Assembly: GCA_034440615.1 (NCBI GenBank) | Contig: JAOTOM010005181.1 | Location: 62,001-126,000 of the forward strand | DNA from: Ashinkailepas kermadecensis | Taxonomy: Eukaryota > Arthropoda > Thecostraca > Neolepadidae | Length of the DNA stretch: 64,000 bases | Direction: 5' to 3' | In this document: piece after piece, positions 13,641 to 26,553 of the stretch | Numbering within the stretch: the stretch's first letter is position 1 | Layout of the letters: every line of letters begins with the position of its first letter | Notes under the pieces: generated by a model | Databases searched by the model: none | The model's input: only the letters and a program-made list of their open reading frames with translations | What the model was told of the DNA's origin: nothing | Translations under genes and position numbers: made by a program

Positions 13641-15723
13641 TAATTGTTGATGGAAAGAATCAACCTAAATATAGGCATCACTCACTTGTTATCTCATGAT
13701 AACCTCTCCTTCATACTAAGTTTGAGACATATACTTAAATTACACAGGTCAGGACATCGAGCAATCGTGCTCCAATCACCTAAACAAAACCTATATAATG
13801 CCATTCCAAAAGACTTGATACTTTTCGTCAATAAAGTTGAACATGTGATCCTATGACAATAACTATGATATTTATTTAACAAAAAGGATTATGCTTGTAT
13901 TCGAGACTAAGTTTTATGATAGAACAGAATAAATGTACAACCTGGTTAAAATATTTTATATCCAGCTCACCATATAGGATACAAAATACTTGTTCAAATG
14001 TAAATGTATCTAATAGATACATTTGTCACCTGATATCATTCTTTGTCCATTCTGTAAAAAAAAATGTAGCTCATAAATGCACCATTTCAGTCAGCAGATC
14101 TGACCCAAATCATCTATTTCTTATACTCTTGAACCTAACTTAGTGTAGCTATAACATATTGGTAAATGCTTGACATGAGGGTCTTTCGTGATCGTTATTT
14201 CAGTGCACAACGAACATATTTTTCACCAACAAGCACAAAAATTGGCTGAAAAGCGAAATAATACCAAAAAAGGGGGGGGGGGTTCAATTGGTTCATATAC
14301 AATAACTATTATTTAAAGCTTTAGAAATTGCAAGGTAACCTAGCATAAAATTAGCTAGCCTAATCTATTTTCTCAGAGAAAAGTATCCAAATCTTGAAAT
14401 AAAAGGACATAACCTAACTAGGCCTATCCATCTTTTTCTTTGGTGGAGGAAAAACATTGCCAACATGCAACGAAGCAGAAAAAACACAAATTAATCTTGC
14501 AAATGATGCAAACATGAATAATACAAAAAGTTTCAGGATTACCCAGGGTTTTGGCTGGTGGGAATAGCTGATGGTAGGAGACATTTGCTTCTCTGCAAAT
14601 AGGCAGGGTTGAGCAGTTATTTCTTTAGGTTTCTTCTCTTATCAATGTCTTTGAAATGTTTGGAGCATACTCTTGGTTCCCCAACATTTGAGAACTTAGA
14701 TGTGTTTTATTGTATGCTAAGATATTTTGCTAAGACAGAATCCTGATAAAAATGGTGTAATCATATTTCTTCTTTATTAAAGTTGTCTGCCCAGTGCCAC
14801 CTCTATGCTCTGGTACTGCACAGTAAGGCATGACACCTGAAACAGAGATGTGCTACTTTCAAACATTATATCTAGATGCTGAATTCATACTACAGGAAAT
14901 CAGACTGCAACTTATGGTAAGTTTTGGGAAGGCATTCATAGCATGATGATTGTATTGTACACAAATGTTCAATTATGCATGTATTGTCAATAATCCATGC
15001 AAAATTAATCAAGGAATAATGCACCATGCCCTGGGTCTAACTGGCCTAGAAAAAGCTATGTTTTCAACGACTGTTGTATGTCAATGTAGGTAGGTACCTA
15101 GGTACATGTTTGGAGAAATAGGCTGCTCCTGGATTTTTTGAATCCAGAACACTATCCTCTCCAGAAAATTGTTTCTTGTTTTCTCATCTGGAGGTTGAAT
15201 CTCCTAAGTTACCTCCTAAGTTTGACAATGAGCTGCTGTGATCAAGTAAAAGTGCTCAAAATTCACCGAAAGGGGGTGCAAATTGAGTTACGATGCATAA
15301 GGTTTGAACAAAAATATTATCCATACTGGATGACTACAAAATATTCCTCTCAACATGCAATATTACAATACACAAATCCAACCTTGCCTATGCATGACAA
15401 AAATATGTGTCGGAACAAATGTTCACTGGAAAGAACAGTACAATATTAATAATATTAATAGATTTAGATAAATAAGTCAGCGGAAGATCAATATATTTGC
15501 TTGTAGAGGAAGCAAAATAAAAGTAACCATTGCGTATGATTTGAGAAAAGTCTTCTGCAACCATATTGATACCATATTAAAAAACCTTCGGATGACGTCA
15601 TGCGGGCTTGAAGGAAAACTTCTATCTATCTTCTAGTAAAGGTATCTTGGGTAGCTGCAACTAAATAGATGCCAAGATCGCATGAAACTTCCCAAGGCAT
15701 ACAAGGCATCCCAAGGCACGGTT
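13641..15723. other. AT-rich unassigned stretch
   Basis: No gene, RNA or transposon end recognised. It contains a poly-G run at 14272-14281. The ORFs are short and low in complexity. Confidence 0.3.
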
Positions 15724-15815
15724 GTTATTTTATTAAGGTATTAGCTAAACTATTAAGCTTGCAGGTAACCTCCTCTCCTTCAGGCCGTCTCTCAGCAGAT
15801 TTCAAGTGTTCGCAT

Positions 15816-18800
15816 CAGTGTTGCCGAACCTTGAGAAATGTCCCAATATCTTGGGAAATGAGCCTCAATCTTAGGATCTTGGGATTTTGTCTCTAATCTT
15901 GGGAAATTATCCAACTTCAACAAACTTTTATTTTTATCTTGGTGACGCCCAAAAAGGTACATAAGATGTGTTATTTTGATAGACATATTTTTTTAAAGTT
16001 TTGTTGATTCAATGCCATTATTTGCCATGAAATCTATAACTTTTTTTGGCTTAGTTCATAAAAGTTCTTGATATGTAGTTAGGATTCTGCTTATCGAATT
16101 TTGTTGACACAACATATTCATTGGTGTTTGCTGGCTATTTGGGAAGATAGCCAGTGTCAAGGATTGTAGACTAGTATACAATCCTTGGCCAGTGTCGGCT
16201 AAGGCTTGTATAAAGCAGGAGTATTTTCGTGGATACCTACTGATCTTCGTCGCCGGGTAGGTGGTGGTTAAATTATACTCTGTGTATCAAGTGGGATGGA
16301 TTATCATAGGATGGCTTCAATCCCAAATGCCAGCGTTAGAGGTTAGCGGGACGGAATTTTTATTAGGGTCCGAAGGTTCTTTTTTCCACCGTTCCGGATT
16401 GCTAGTTCAATATTATGTCAAAAATCATTAGGTAAGGGTTATGCTATTTTATTTTAAATTTAATTAAGGTTTAAGAACGGCATCTTCTCAAAACGATGAA
16501 AATCACATGGAGAAAACCTTCTCGTCGACATTTGTGGCACATGTTTTAAAATATATACATTGCCGACGCGCTCGTGTTTTGACGGTAAGTTAGAGTGTTT
16601 TCTGTTGGAATAAGGAAACGGCCACCCCTATCCTATCCATGCTTATTGAGTTCTAACTCTATCCATACCTGATTGAATCTTGACCTATGCCATTCCTCTA
16701 CCCCCTCCCAGATCTATGGCGTCTTCCACATCCGGAGCCGGCAATGACACGCCACCCAGGAAAAAACAAAAATGGTATCCCATGGCACTAAAAGCGGACT
16801 GGCTGAAGGATCCGGAGTTCAAGGCCTGGCTCGTGCAGGACGTGGAAGACTGCGCCAGATGTCGCTGCCGTCCCTCCCGATCCACGTTCAAGGACCCCAA
16901 CAAGAGCGCCCTCAGGCGCCACGCTGAGAGCGCTGCCCACAAGAGGGCGGTGGCAGCGTCGACTGGGACGCCGCTGACGAAGTTCTTCGCTCCCAAGGTA
17001 AACCCAGCCGCTACGCACGCTACCAAGGTGGCTCGCTGCGAGCTCATCGTCGCCTCCTTCTTCGCCGAGCACGACCTGTCGTTCCGTCCAGCAGACCACT
17101 TCTGGGAGATGATGAAGCACGCAGCTCCAGACTCAGACATCCTGAAGACGGCGTCTGCAAAGCGGACCAAGATGGCCTACCTGACGGTGCATGGGATTGC
17201 ACGTAACGAGGCTCAGAGGGTCGCGAGCGTGTGCGCGAACCGCAAGTTCAGCATCATGTTGGACGAAAGCACGGACATCTCTGTGTCCCAAGTGATGGCG
17301 CTGGTGGTGAGGATTTACGACAAGGAGGCGATGGAGACCAAGGACATGCTGCTGGACCTGGTGGAGCCGCATGGTGGAACGGCCCGCGGACTCTTTGACG
17401 CCGTCATCTCGTCGCTAGAATCCGCCGGCATCGACAAGAAGGGCATCATCGGCCTCGGCACCGAAAACTGCGCCACGATGATGGGAGGCAATGCCGGCTT
17501 CCGCAGACACCTGGAGGAGGTGGTGCCTGACGTCTTCGTCATGGGCCGCATCTGCCACTCGCTGGCACTGTGTGCCGGCCACGCCGCGCGCTGCCTGCCA
17601 AGTTGGCTAGAGATGTTGGTGAAGGACATCGCCAGCTACTTCGCCCACAGCCCCAAGAGACAGGACACTCTGGCTCTGCTCCAAGAGGCCGTGAACGCGC
17701 CCTGCCACAAGATCCCTAAGGTGGCGATGACTCGCTGGCTGTCGCGCGGGGCGGTGTTAAGTCGCATCCTGGAGCAGTGGCAGCCTCTCCAGCTACTCTT
17801 CGGCGCCGAGGCGGACACGTCGGAGGGCAAGGTCGACAGAGCGGCGGAGATCAGCAAGCGGATGAAGCAGTCCGGCACGAAGCAAATGATGCTGTTCGTC
17901 CACTTCGTCGTCCGAAAGGTAGACAGGCTGAACGTGATGTTCCAGTCGGAGATATTCGAGCTGCACCGTCTGCACCGCGCCATCAGCGACGGCTACCGGG
18001 AGCTGCTGTCGCTGTACGTCAAGTCGACTGTGATGTCGTCCGTTCCGCTACACAAGATCGACCCTGCCGACCCGGGAAACTGTATGCCGCTAGAGCGCAT
18101 CGAACTGGGCGGGCGATGCGAGAGCATGCTGGTGGGGGAGCCTCTGCATGATGGCGAAAAGACGCTGCGACTGGACGCGCTCGCCTTCCTGAAGGACTTG
18201 TGCGGGCAGATCAGGAAGCGGGTTGACCTGGACGCCACAGGCATCCTGGCCCAGCTCCGAGTGCTGGACGCGGAGGTGGCGCTGCTGCCTGCTCACGACG
18301 AGCAGCGTCCGCGCACGCTGGCGCCGCTACTAGCCAGGTTCAAGAACCTGGTCAGAGAGAGAGCGACCGGGACGAAATCAACGACGAGTGGCGCGCGCTC
18401 CTCGCTGCACTGATCGCGGCAACGGCAGCGGTCAAGAGTGTGACGCCCCCCGTCTTCTGGAGCAAGGTGGCGGAGCTGACCAACGCCGCCGGTCAGAAGC
18501 GGTTCCCGCTCCTGACAGAATTCATGGCTGACCTTATGTCACTTCCCCATTCAACAGCCTCCGTGGAGCGGTTCTTCAGTACGATGAACCGTGTCAAGAC
18601 CGCACAGACCAACCGGTTGACGGTGGCAACCACCAAGGGCCGTATGCTGGCCAGCCAGGCCGTCAAGTGCAACCCAGCCGGCTGCACCAAGTACGAGCCA
18701 CCGGCGGCCCTGATGGAGGACGTCCTCGCCGGCGGCCCCTGGCGCCGCTGCCGGGACATGGACAAGCAGGCGCTCTCACTGGAAGGCGTAGAGGAGATGG

Positions 18801-19287
18801 TAGAATAGAGGACAGCTGCAGGACATCGCAGGGTGCACCAGTTTCCAATAGAGGCGAGCCGCGAGAGATGAGAGACTCGTGTCGTGTCTCCGACATGATT
18901 GATCGGCCCCCGTGATATTTCTGTGATGTGTGATACATATGATTATGAACTTTGGATGTGTTTTCGTAGGCGTGTGATCACGCTATTGGATGCGAATCGA
19001 GCTTACAATCCAAATGAATCTGTAAGTACGTTTGACCACTCGCTGCTGGCTGCGGAAATTGGGTGAAATGCCCAAAACATTCGATACCGGTTCAACAGAA
19101 CGCACAAATAGAGGACAATTCAGGTGAGAGATGCGTTGGAAAGCATGTCTAAGCGATGCACCACTTATATTTCAGCCTCCGTACCATTTTTACACTTAAA
19201 TCCATTGATCTTGGGAAATGGGCCCCCAAATCGGGAAATTTTTACCTGAATCTTGGGAAATGAGGTTGGACCGCCTCGGTAACACTG
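15816..19287 (+). mobile_element. hAT-superfamily DNA transposon, near full length (3472 bp)
   Basis: The termini are CAGTGTTGCCGA at the left and, read inward from the right, CAGTGTTACCGAGG. Both are followed by repeated subterminal words like atcttgggaaatg (15850-15907 and 19207-19262). The perfect 8-bp target duplication gttcgcat flanks it at 15808-15815 and 19288-19295. CAGTG-type TIRs, an 8-bp TSD and the encoded transposase agree on hAT. The element is clearly more GC-rich than the AT-rich DNA around it. Confidence 0.95.
16680..18808 (+). pseudogene. hAT transposase, single frameshift at 18354-18363
   Basis: The main frame runs 16680-18415, with the likely start at the Met at 16716. 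The C-terminal frame continues to the stop at 18808. The N-terminal zinc-finger-like region has CARC and HAESAAHKRA. The first catalytic block is FSIMLDESTDIS. The second is GLGTENCATMMGG, where the usual Asp reads Glu. The C-terminal hAT dimerisation block is LPHSTASVERFFSTMNRVK. The reading frame shifts within an (AG)5 run (18354-18363), where slippage gives a one-base-equivalent change. No other break was found, so the copy is young but probably inactive. It resembles the ZMYM/SCAND-related hAT branch. The TIRs and TSD argue against a domesticated host gene. Confidence 0.9.
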
Positions 19288-19485
19288 GTTCGCATTTCAA
19301 TTCCAAAATAAGTACCTACTTAGCCTCGAGGACTTTGGGTGAGATAGTTATTTTATTAAGGTATTAGCTAAACTATTAAGCTTGCAGGTAACCTCCTCTC
19401 CTTCAGGCCTTCTCTCAGCAGAATTCAATTGTTCGCATTTCAATTCCAAAATTAGTATCTACTTTGCCTCGAGGACTGGGTGAGA

Positions 19486-20738
19486 TTCCAAGACTGATTT
19501 ATAAATCTACCCATTTGTATTTTAGCATTCTTAACCGCTAAAAGGTGTTTATAAATTGGTTCTGAATGGAATACAGGATTATAATGAAATCAAGAAAAAC
19601 TTATTCCAACCTACCTAATTGCCCATGACCTACAAGGAGCACTTGGACAAAAATAAGGTGTGTAATCAGTTTTGTTGCTTGCCACATCTATATTTGTATG
19701 TGTTGCACATGACACTGGCAGGAACAAACGGCAAAGGATCACCCTACCTCTATTTTCACCCAGTTAAGTGTTGCCAGGATATTTTTTGTTGTTGGAGGGA
19801 TGCTCTGATCGGTTGTGTTGCCTGCCACATTTTCTTCATGGGATATCAGCATATGACTGGCATCAGAAGACATGAACAGGCAGGAATACCAGGTAGATCT
19901 GGGTGTAGTCAGTGGTGGACAATTATGAAAATTATCATTTTTTGGTGGGGTGACTATTGAGGTGAAGCATGTTTTGCACAGATTCATTGAAATTGCAATG
20001 CAGTATCACAGGGGGCAGAAAGGGGAGGAAAGGACGTGGGCTATGTCTTATATTGCCTGATCCTGCATGTTTTACCATTTACATTTTAACATTTTAACAT
20101 GCTTTAACGTTTTAACGTTTTTATATTTGTTTTAACATATACTGCATCATCCCTTGTCCAATATAATATTCAGTGTTGTGTGTAGTTAATGCTGGACACA
20201 TTTAACAAACCTTAATTAAATTACTGGAAAATGTCAACATACCTTAATGAATTAATTAATGAATTACTCTTCCATCCAAAAGATACTGTGACATCAATTG
20301 ACAATTCAGACAACATACTAAGTAATTCCAATCTAGTTTTTTCTCCAACAAGTCAGGTTAATTATTTTGTGAGGCACTGGGATTTTGCAACCGACACAAA
20401 ACCATTTCTGTTCTGGTGTCAGCCATGCTGGCATCCTCTGACCTCCCTGCCCAGCATCTGCTTTCTGATGTCATGCAGTGCTGAACAACACTGTATAAAT
20501 ATAATACATACATATATATATACATAGCCTAGCCTAAGTGACATTATAATAACTAAATATCATAATCAAATTTATCCTACCAAACCACATAAATCACAGT
20601 AAATGCACCGAAAATGAATGTAAATTCCAACTGCCGCCAGACAGCAGTACCGCCTGGGCAAGCTAACCACCCCACCTCTCATCATGGGTGTGCAATGGGA
20701 AGGGATTGTGCATGCAATAATGGGAATTAAGGTGGGAT
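19486..20738. other. AT-rich unassigned stretch
   Basis: No gene or RNA recognised. A short run of variants of acattttaacattttaacatgcttt lies at about 20080-20145. Confidence 0.3.
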
Positions 20739-21740
20739 CATTGGTGGATCTAGTCTACAAATTTTGGTTGGGGACATTTTCTCCAGAGGGGCATCTTTCT
20801 CATTTTGATGGTGTCATCTGCTGACAAAAAGAGATGAGCAGGGGATGCACTCAAGCATCCTCAAGGGGCAGCATCTTGGCTGCAAAACTCACTGTCCAGG
20901 GGGGTGCACCCAAGCATTATTAAGGAGTGCCTTTTTCTTGCCAAGGAGCGCCACATCCTATCAGGGAGACATTTGCCCCCAGTTACTCCGGTCAGTCCAC
21001 CACGAGATGGGATTTAACTGAAACTATTAATTTCCTGTTGGTAGGAGCGTTGAGTAACTCATGCATCACACGTTTTAGAAATGGAGGAACTACAGGTATG
21101 GATACTTTTCAACTAATCTAAAATTTGCATACTGCCCTAATTATATGAAATATCTGCTCAACATCCAGGAATTCAAAGAAAAAATTGAACCTCGTACACA
21201 ATCTGGTGAAAAATAGCAATCCAACATTACTGTAGCTTATTTTATTATTTAAGTGAGCCACTGCAATGACACTCACCTACCTACTGACTGACTGAACATT
21301 TGTCTTGCCTTCTGACCTCGGTTAATAGCTCACTTACCTACTGACCTAGGCACTGCATTCATTAATCATCACAGCAGTGTTCTCTTGCAGAGATGGGTAG
21401 TTGAGCCCTCCCCAGTGCACCAGAGGCATTCAGGGCATTACTGGCTAATATAACAGGGGTGGATACTGAGGGGTACATCAACTGCAGTGGCCATGCAGCT
21501 CCCATGGAAAGGTGCACCCATCGGATCGGTAAATAGACCATTCCTGTAACACTCGTGCACACCTCGCCTGAATGGATTTTTCAGCGAGCCACTCCCCTCA
21601 TAGGAAAAGGTGCCCATTTGAGACAAAAGGGGGCTCAAATGCTAGAGTGCACCCTACCCCCTGCTCAATGGAGTTTACGGCTGAAGATGCTCCTCCAAGG
21701 AAATGTGTCCTTCCCATGATAAATCCTTAATCCATGCCTG
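20739..21740. mobile_element. MITE-like element with long degenerate terminal inverted repeats
   Basis: The left end (cattggtggatctag, later ttggggacattttctcc) resembles the reverse complement of the right end (caggcatggattaagg, later gaaggacacatttcc). This suggests degenerate TIRs of about 55 bp. Internal phrases (gggggtgcacccaagca, gccaaggagcgcc) resemble those in the 10930-11168 MITE. No matching target duplication was found. Confidence 0.4.
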
Positions 21741-23114
21741 AAACATAAGCTTGATTTAGTTCTTTGGTTCAATGGCAAGCATTTAGATACCCCCTACTAA
21801 GAGGAGTATCTTAAGATACTTAAGAAGATACCCCTCACACCAATGGGTGTCAGGGGCGGTCAGCCCATGCAAGGCACTAAGACAGTGCCTCATCTGAGTA
21901 GAGCTGGGAAGTATTTTTGTATGTTATTTTCGTACAAATGATGCTTTCATCCACTGGAAAATAGCAAAGTTGAAGAACTGGAAACAAGTATGCATTATAG
22001 TGAAAATTGAAGTTCATATTTACATCTTAGCTTCAAAGCAGCTATATCACCGGTCGACAAAGGCAAGCCTCTGGTAGATATCGCCATATATTGCGCTTTC
22101 GTTTCATAACAAGCGCAAGGTATGCGGCCTTTTTGGAGTGGAGTCCATTCTACTCTTAAATGGAGATCGCTTTGTGAGGGACACTTGTGAGGTACATTGG
22201 GCCATGTTTAGCACAGAAATGTTCCCATTGATTCGTGAAATTATGGGAATGTGCGGAATTGTGGGGCAGAAGCAAGTCGCCTAACCACCCACTTAGGTAG
22301 GTACGATGAATGGGAAATACTAGAATCGAAAGCCCAAAGAGGAAGTCTGTTAGTGACCAGTGGGCTCTTACTGGGCTTTGATGTGATGCTTAGTCAGCTC
22401 TGTAAATTCCATGCATCCACTAGTGTTTCCAGGACGGACATATCAGTCCAGCCAACAACAAACAAACAAAAAACAGCCCGATTTGGAGCAACTTGTTCTT
22501 CAATCTCATCTCAAATTATGCAAAACCTAGTGGTATTTAATGAAACGGTGTTGCACTGAGCTCATGCTTAGGTAGACATCTACTAAGCTTTCCAAATCCA
22601 AGGAATTTGAAAATTTGTGAAAATTATTGTTTACTTGGCCGTACCAAACGACTCAAAACTAACTTTTCCGATCAATGCATGCATGCAATTTGGGTAATGC
22701 ATGCAATGCATGCAATTTTGGTAAATATATAGAAGAATCCCCTAGGGCACTTGTAGTAAAAAAGTGTATTTTTCCGGTGTCTTAATGTAATTTGAAGAAC
22801 AAAAATTAATTCATTTCTTTGGGAAATGAAACCTTTTTGACACAAGCATTTCAAGTTGTACTTATATTTCAAGAAGCAGTCATTTCACCACGAAAATAAG
22901 ATATTATTGCACTTCAATGTGGTAACAAGACAACTTTTTACACACATTTGCCTCCATAAAGCAAACAAATGGGTTAGGTTTGGTTAGGTTAGCTTAGTTT
23001 AGGTTTTTTTAAGCTGGAAGATATTTCCAAACATTACTTTTAGGGGGGAATTATTTTTCTTCAAAAGCCCATTGTTCTGTGTTTTAACAATTTGTCATTC
23101 CATCTTAACTAGTA

Positions 23115-23117
<3 letters not shown>
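21741..23117. other. AT-rich unassigned stretch
   Basis: No gene recognised. Local oddities are a catgcatgcaat cluster at 22674-22715 and a short ttaggtttggttaggttag run at about 22974-22992. Confidence 0.3.

Positions 23118-23196
<79 letters not shown>
23118..23196. repeat. (TA)n microsatellite bordering a mariner-type element
   Basis: About 75 bp of alternating TA with one interruption near 23153. It ends with the TA dinucleotide that forms the left target site of the transposon at 23197. Confidence 0.9.
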
Positions 23197-23199
<3 letters not shown>

Positions 23200-24291
23200 G
23201 GTGTTTCTAAAAGTTTGATATGTCGCAATATAGAAAGCTGTCTGTACAGGGCAAAAGGATCTCGACGACCACCAAGCATCGGAAGAGACGGTCGAGCGAG
23301 TTCGCGAAACATTCTTGGGAAGCCCTAAGAAGTCCAAGAAGAGCAAGCATGGCAATCCAGATTCCTCCAACGACAGTTTGGCGTGTCGTGAGGAAACGCT
23401 TGCGAATGAAACCCTACAGACTGCAGCTCGATCAGACCTTAAGGGTAGATGACAAGCGAAAGCGCTTCCAATTCTGCGTTGATATGCAACAGAAACTTGA
23501 AGATGAGCTCGATGAACGTCTTGTTTTCAGTGATGAGGCCACATTCCATACGAGCAGCAAAGTCAACAAGCATAATGTTCGCATTTGGGGCGAGGAGAAT
23601 CCCCATGCCACAGCTGACCCCGAGAGGGACTCGCCGAAAGTGAATGTGTTCTGCGCCATCTCCAAGAATCGTCTGCATAGCCCGTTTTTCTTTGAGGGAA
23701 ATATGACTGGCGATGTTTATCTGCAAATGCTTCAGAACTGGCTAATGGATGAGCTAATTGTAAATGAACGTGAAGACTTCATTTTGCAACAGGATGGGGT
23801 TCCACCTCACTGGAAGCTCACTGTGCGGGCTTTTATCAATGAGAATCTGCCAGGGAGATGGATCGGGCGTGCTGGTGATGAAGACAATGTGCTGTTGAAA
23901 TGGCCGCCACGTTCACCTGACATGACACCTTGCGATTTTTTTCTGGGGCCGTGTGAAGGGTTTGGTCGATGACCCCCATCTTCCTGCAAACCCAGAGGAA
24001 CTCAGGCAGAAAATCGCTGCCGCATTGGAAACTGTTCCCAACGACATGCTGCAGCGTGTTTGGCAGCAGATGGACTACCGACTTGATGTGTGCCGTGTCT
24101 CTGGCGGCGCGCATATTGAACATTTGTGAAATCGTTCATGGAATACACATACTTTTGAATTTCTCATTCAAATTTTGAGGATTCAATCTTATATTGCTCA
24201 ACATTAAGCCTGTTCAGTTTAATTTGCCTAGACTGTGTAGTTTCTGGAATATGTACATCTCAAATGATATCAAATGTTTAGAAACACTTTG
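23197..24291 (+). mobile_element. Tc1/mariner-superfamily transposon (1095 bp)
   Basis: The left end CAGGGTGTTTCTAAAAG matches the reverse complement of the right end CAAAGTGTTTCTAAACA, and the match continues to TTTGATAT. TA dinucleotides flank both ends (23195-23196 and 24292-24293), the standard target duplication of the superfamily. TA microsatellites border both sides. It lacks most of the usual N-terminal DNA-binding region. Confidence 0.93.
23220..24129 (+). pseudogene. Tc1/mariner transposase, 5'-truncated with frameshifts
   Basis: The catalytic DDE/D core is readable: VFSDEATFH (first Asp), FILQQDGVPPHW (second Asp), and KWPPRSPDMTPCDFF (third Asp). Before it comes TTVWRVVRKRLRMKPYRLQL, the end of the helix-turn-helix linker. 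The frame is broken near 23345, where EETVERVRETFLGSPKKSK reads in another frame upstream, and again near 23942 in a poly-T run. After the second break the true C terminus (GRVKGLVDDPHLPANPEELR to GAHIEHL) continues to a stop at 24129. The second and third Asp are 46 residues apart by my count, longer than the 34 of classical mariner. Confidence 0.9.
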
Positions 24292-24294
24292 TAT

Positions 24295-24299
<5 letters not shown>

Positions 24300-24361
<62 letters not shown>
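24300..24361. repeat. (TA)n microsatellite
   Basis: Alternating TA of about 55 bp directly right of the mariner-type element. Confidence 0.9.
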
Positions 24362-24364
<3 letters not shown>

Positions 24365-24527
24365 TATCTATAACAGCCTCACAAATATCGACCATCATCA
24401 AGAATAAGCAAGCTCACTAATAAATCCTTGAAACATAGTTTCCTTATCTATAATATAAGAAAAAATTACACGTCATCAAGAAGTGACCAGGGAGGCCAGC
24501 GCTGTTTTAGGAAGCCCAGGCAGGGGC

Positions 24528-25114
24528 GGATACAGAGGGATCTGGAGGCATGTACCCCTCATGGAAGGTGGTGTCCCTCCGGCCGGTAAAAGGCTCCCCT
24601 CCGGGAAGGCTCAAGTGCGTTCTTACCTCAATTTTCAGCAAGAGGCATCCCCTGAGAGAAACAGCTGTAAATTTCCGGAACCAAAGAAATAGAGTGGGGA
24701 AAATCCGAGGACATTTTGTTCTGGGGGTGGAGAGGGGGCGACGGTACAGTCGTGTTTTTTCTGCCTCACTTCATTTGGGTGCCTCGGACCGTCCCTGACG
24801 GGTGTCCTGAACGGAATTCCACTGAAATCCAGACTTTCGAACTGGGCTCTGTTGGGAAAGTATGATGGGATTTGTGTCTAAGTCCATTGGGAATGCAGGG
24901 CCAACAGGGTCAAACTCCAACTCCCAGTAACATGGCAGTAACGTGTAATGACCAATGCCAGGGGCTGTCCCTCTTCCCCAATCACGGACTAATGCACCAT
25001 TCTTCCCCAAAGATCCCTTCAGTCTTCCGGGACATTAAAAAGTGGCACCCCATAGCGAAATAGTGCCCCTCCAGATGAATGCCCCAGATGAAATTACTGG
25101 ATCTGCCCCTGCCC
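24528..25114. mobile_element. MITE with GGCAGGGGCGGATACAG-type ends
   Basis: The left end ggcaggggcggatacag and the reverse complement of the right end gggcaggggcagatccag form terminal inverted repeats of about 18 bp. The interior is non-coding, with ctccggccgg/cccctccgg phrases like those of the smaller MITE at 10930. The target duplication is not clear. Confidence 0.6.
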
Positions 25115-25493
25115 CACTAAAAAACTTCTATTCGGGTCCTGTTCCAGGTATTTCCTGAGTGACAAGTGCATATTAAGCAACCATCTTGACTATCCAGTCA
25201 GATCAGGTGCACCTTCTTCACTAAAACACTAAAAATAAAATAAACACTATAGTATGTTTAATGCACTTTCAATATATACCCCTGCCAAGCTCATATACAA
25301 CTGCTCATTAATATATGTGTATATTAATATATTGTAATATATTAATAATTAATAAATGTGTCAAGGCTTGTGATCAGAAATTTCCTCAGAAACCTAAACA
25401 TAAGCTTTCATCATGAAATAAAACATTTATGTGGGGGACATACCCAATTAATTAAAGGCATTGGGAAACAACACACCTTGTGTCACTGGCTGA

Positions 25494-26015
25494 TCTAGCC
25501 CACCGGTTGTGGGTGGGGGGGCAACTTTTGGCTTTTGGCATCAGTCCAACCCCTCCCCCCAGTGGCATACCTACGAATTGCATCAGGGGAGGGTTCGAAC
25601 GGATTTGGAGGGTGCCCATCCTCCCACTATTTTTGGGTTAAAAGCACCTTCTTCACTTTCAACAGCATGTTCACTTTCAACGGCTTGTACCACATCAACG
25701 TTCATGCAACGTTGCACACTGGCGGATCCGATTTTATCAACTCTTGCTGTAAGCAGAACTTGAGCAGCATAGAATCCTCAATGTGTGTTAGAATCTACTA
25801 TGCTACCATATTGGGCTTCGAAATAATTATAAAAATACCTTTAAAATTGGAGATTCTTTCATCTGGAACCTTATTTTTACACCCCAGCAAATGTTACTGA
25901 ATTTTAATTCAGTTTACTTCTGTACTTTTTTTTGGGGGGGCAAAGAACATCATGCCGCCCTTTAAGTGCTTCAGGGGGCCAAGGCCAGAATGGCCCCTCC
26001 CTGGGTCTGCCAGTG
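25494..26015 (-). mobile_element. Composite hAT-type MITE with CACTGGC ends, reverse-orientation copy
   Basis: It is bounded by cactggctgatctag and gggtctgccagtg. An internal cactggcggatccg at 25723 divides it into two modules. Reverse-complemented, the modules match 27079-27376 and 27377-27731 in order, minus an extra block of about 120 bp in the latter. No good target duplication was found. Confidence 0.65.
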
Positions 26016-26553
26016 TTAGTGTTTGTAATCCAGCACACCTATATCTTCATGTTCGGAATCAAACACACTTCGGTTAGAGGATTTTCATCAAAAGAAAATG
26101 TTTGAATATGGATAGCTTGTTCATTTCTGCATTCTGTAAACACCATTCAATAACTGGTTCGGCCATACAGGGGCAGCGGTAGAGCCATTCGTTGCATGAC
26201 GTCTTAAGTGTTCGAATACCCCCACTCCCCAATCCCCCTTGAGGAAATCCTGGCGATGCCCATTGGGCAGACTGGACCTCACAGCTGAATTTAATAAAAT
26301 GTCAACTCCGATTAATTAAATGCACACTTCCCTGTCTCTAATGCCCTGTAGGTCTCACCTTGTCGAACCAGCACTCCGTCACCGTTTCTCCACATACAAG
26401 TAATGACAATGACACTCTAAGCTTGGACCAATTTTTCATCTGATGAGGACTAATAAATATAACTTGTGATATCAAACCAATACTGCACTTTCAGAGTAAT
26501 TACTCATAATTAGATTCCACAATCACCTTAATACTAACCGAAATAGGCGCTAC
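26016..26553. other. Unassigned stretch
   Basis: No gene or repeat was recognised between the two composite MITEs. Confidence 0.3.

Larger units (their letters stand above)
15724..19485. repeat. ~140-bp tandem duplication, first copy split by the hAT element
   Basis: Copy 1 is 15724-15815 continued at 19296-19346. Copy 2 is 19347-19485. Both carry gttattttattaagg, ctattaagcttgcagg and cctcgaggact in the same order. Removing the hAT element and one TSD restores copy 1. Confidence 0.85.

Noticed and set aside
16680..18808. Domesticated hAT-derived host gene
   Set aside because: Intact TIRs, a perfect TSD and a frameshift indicate a transposon copy, not an exapted gene.
22974..22992. Telomere-like TTAGG repeat
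   Set aside because: Only a few imperfect ggttaggtt words, no regular array.
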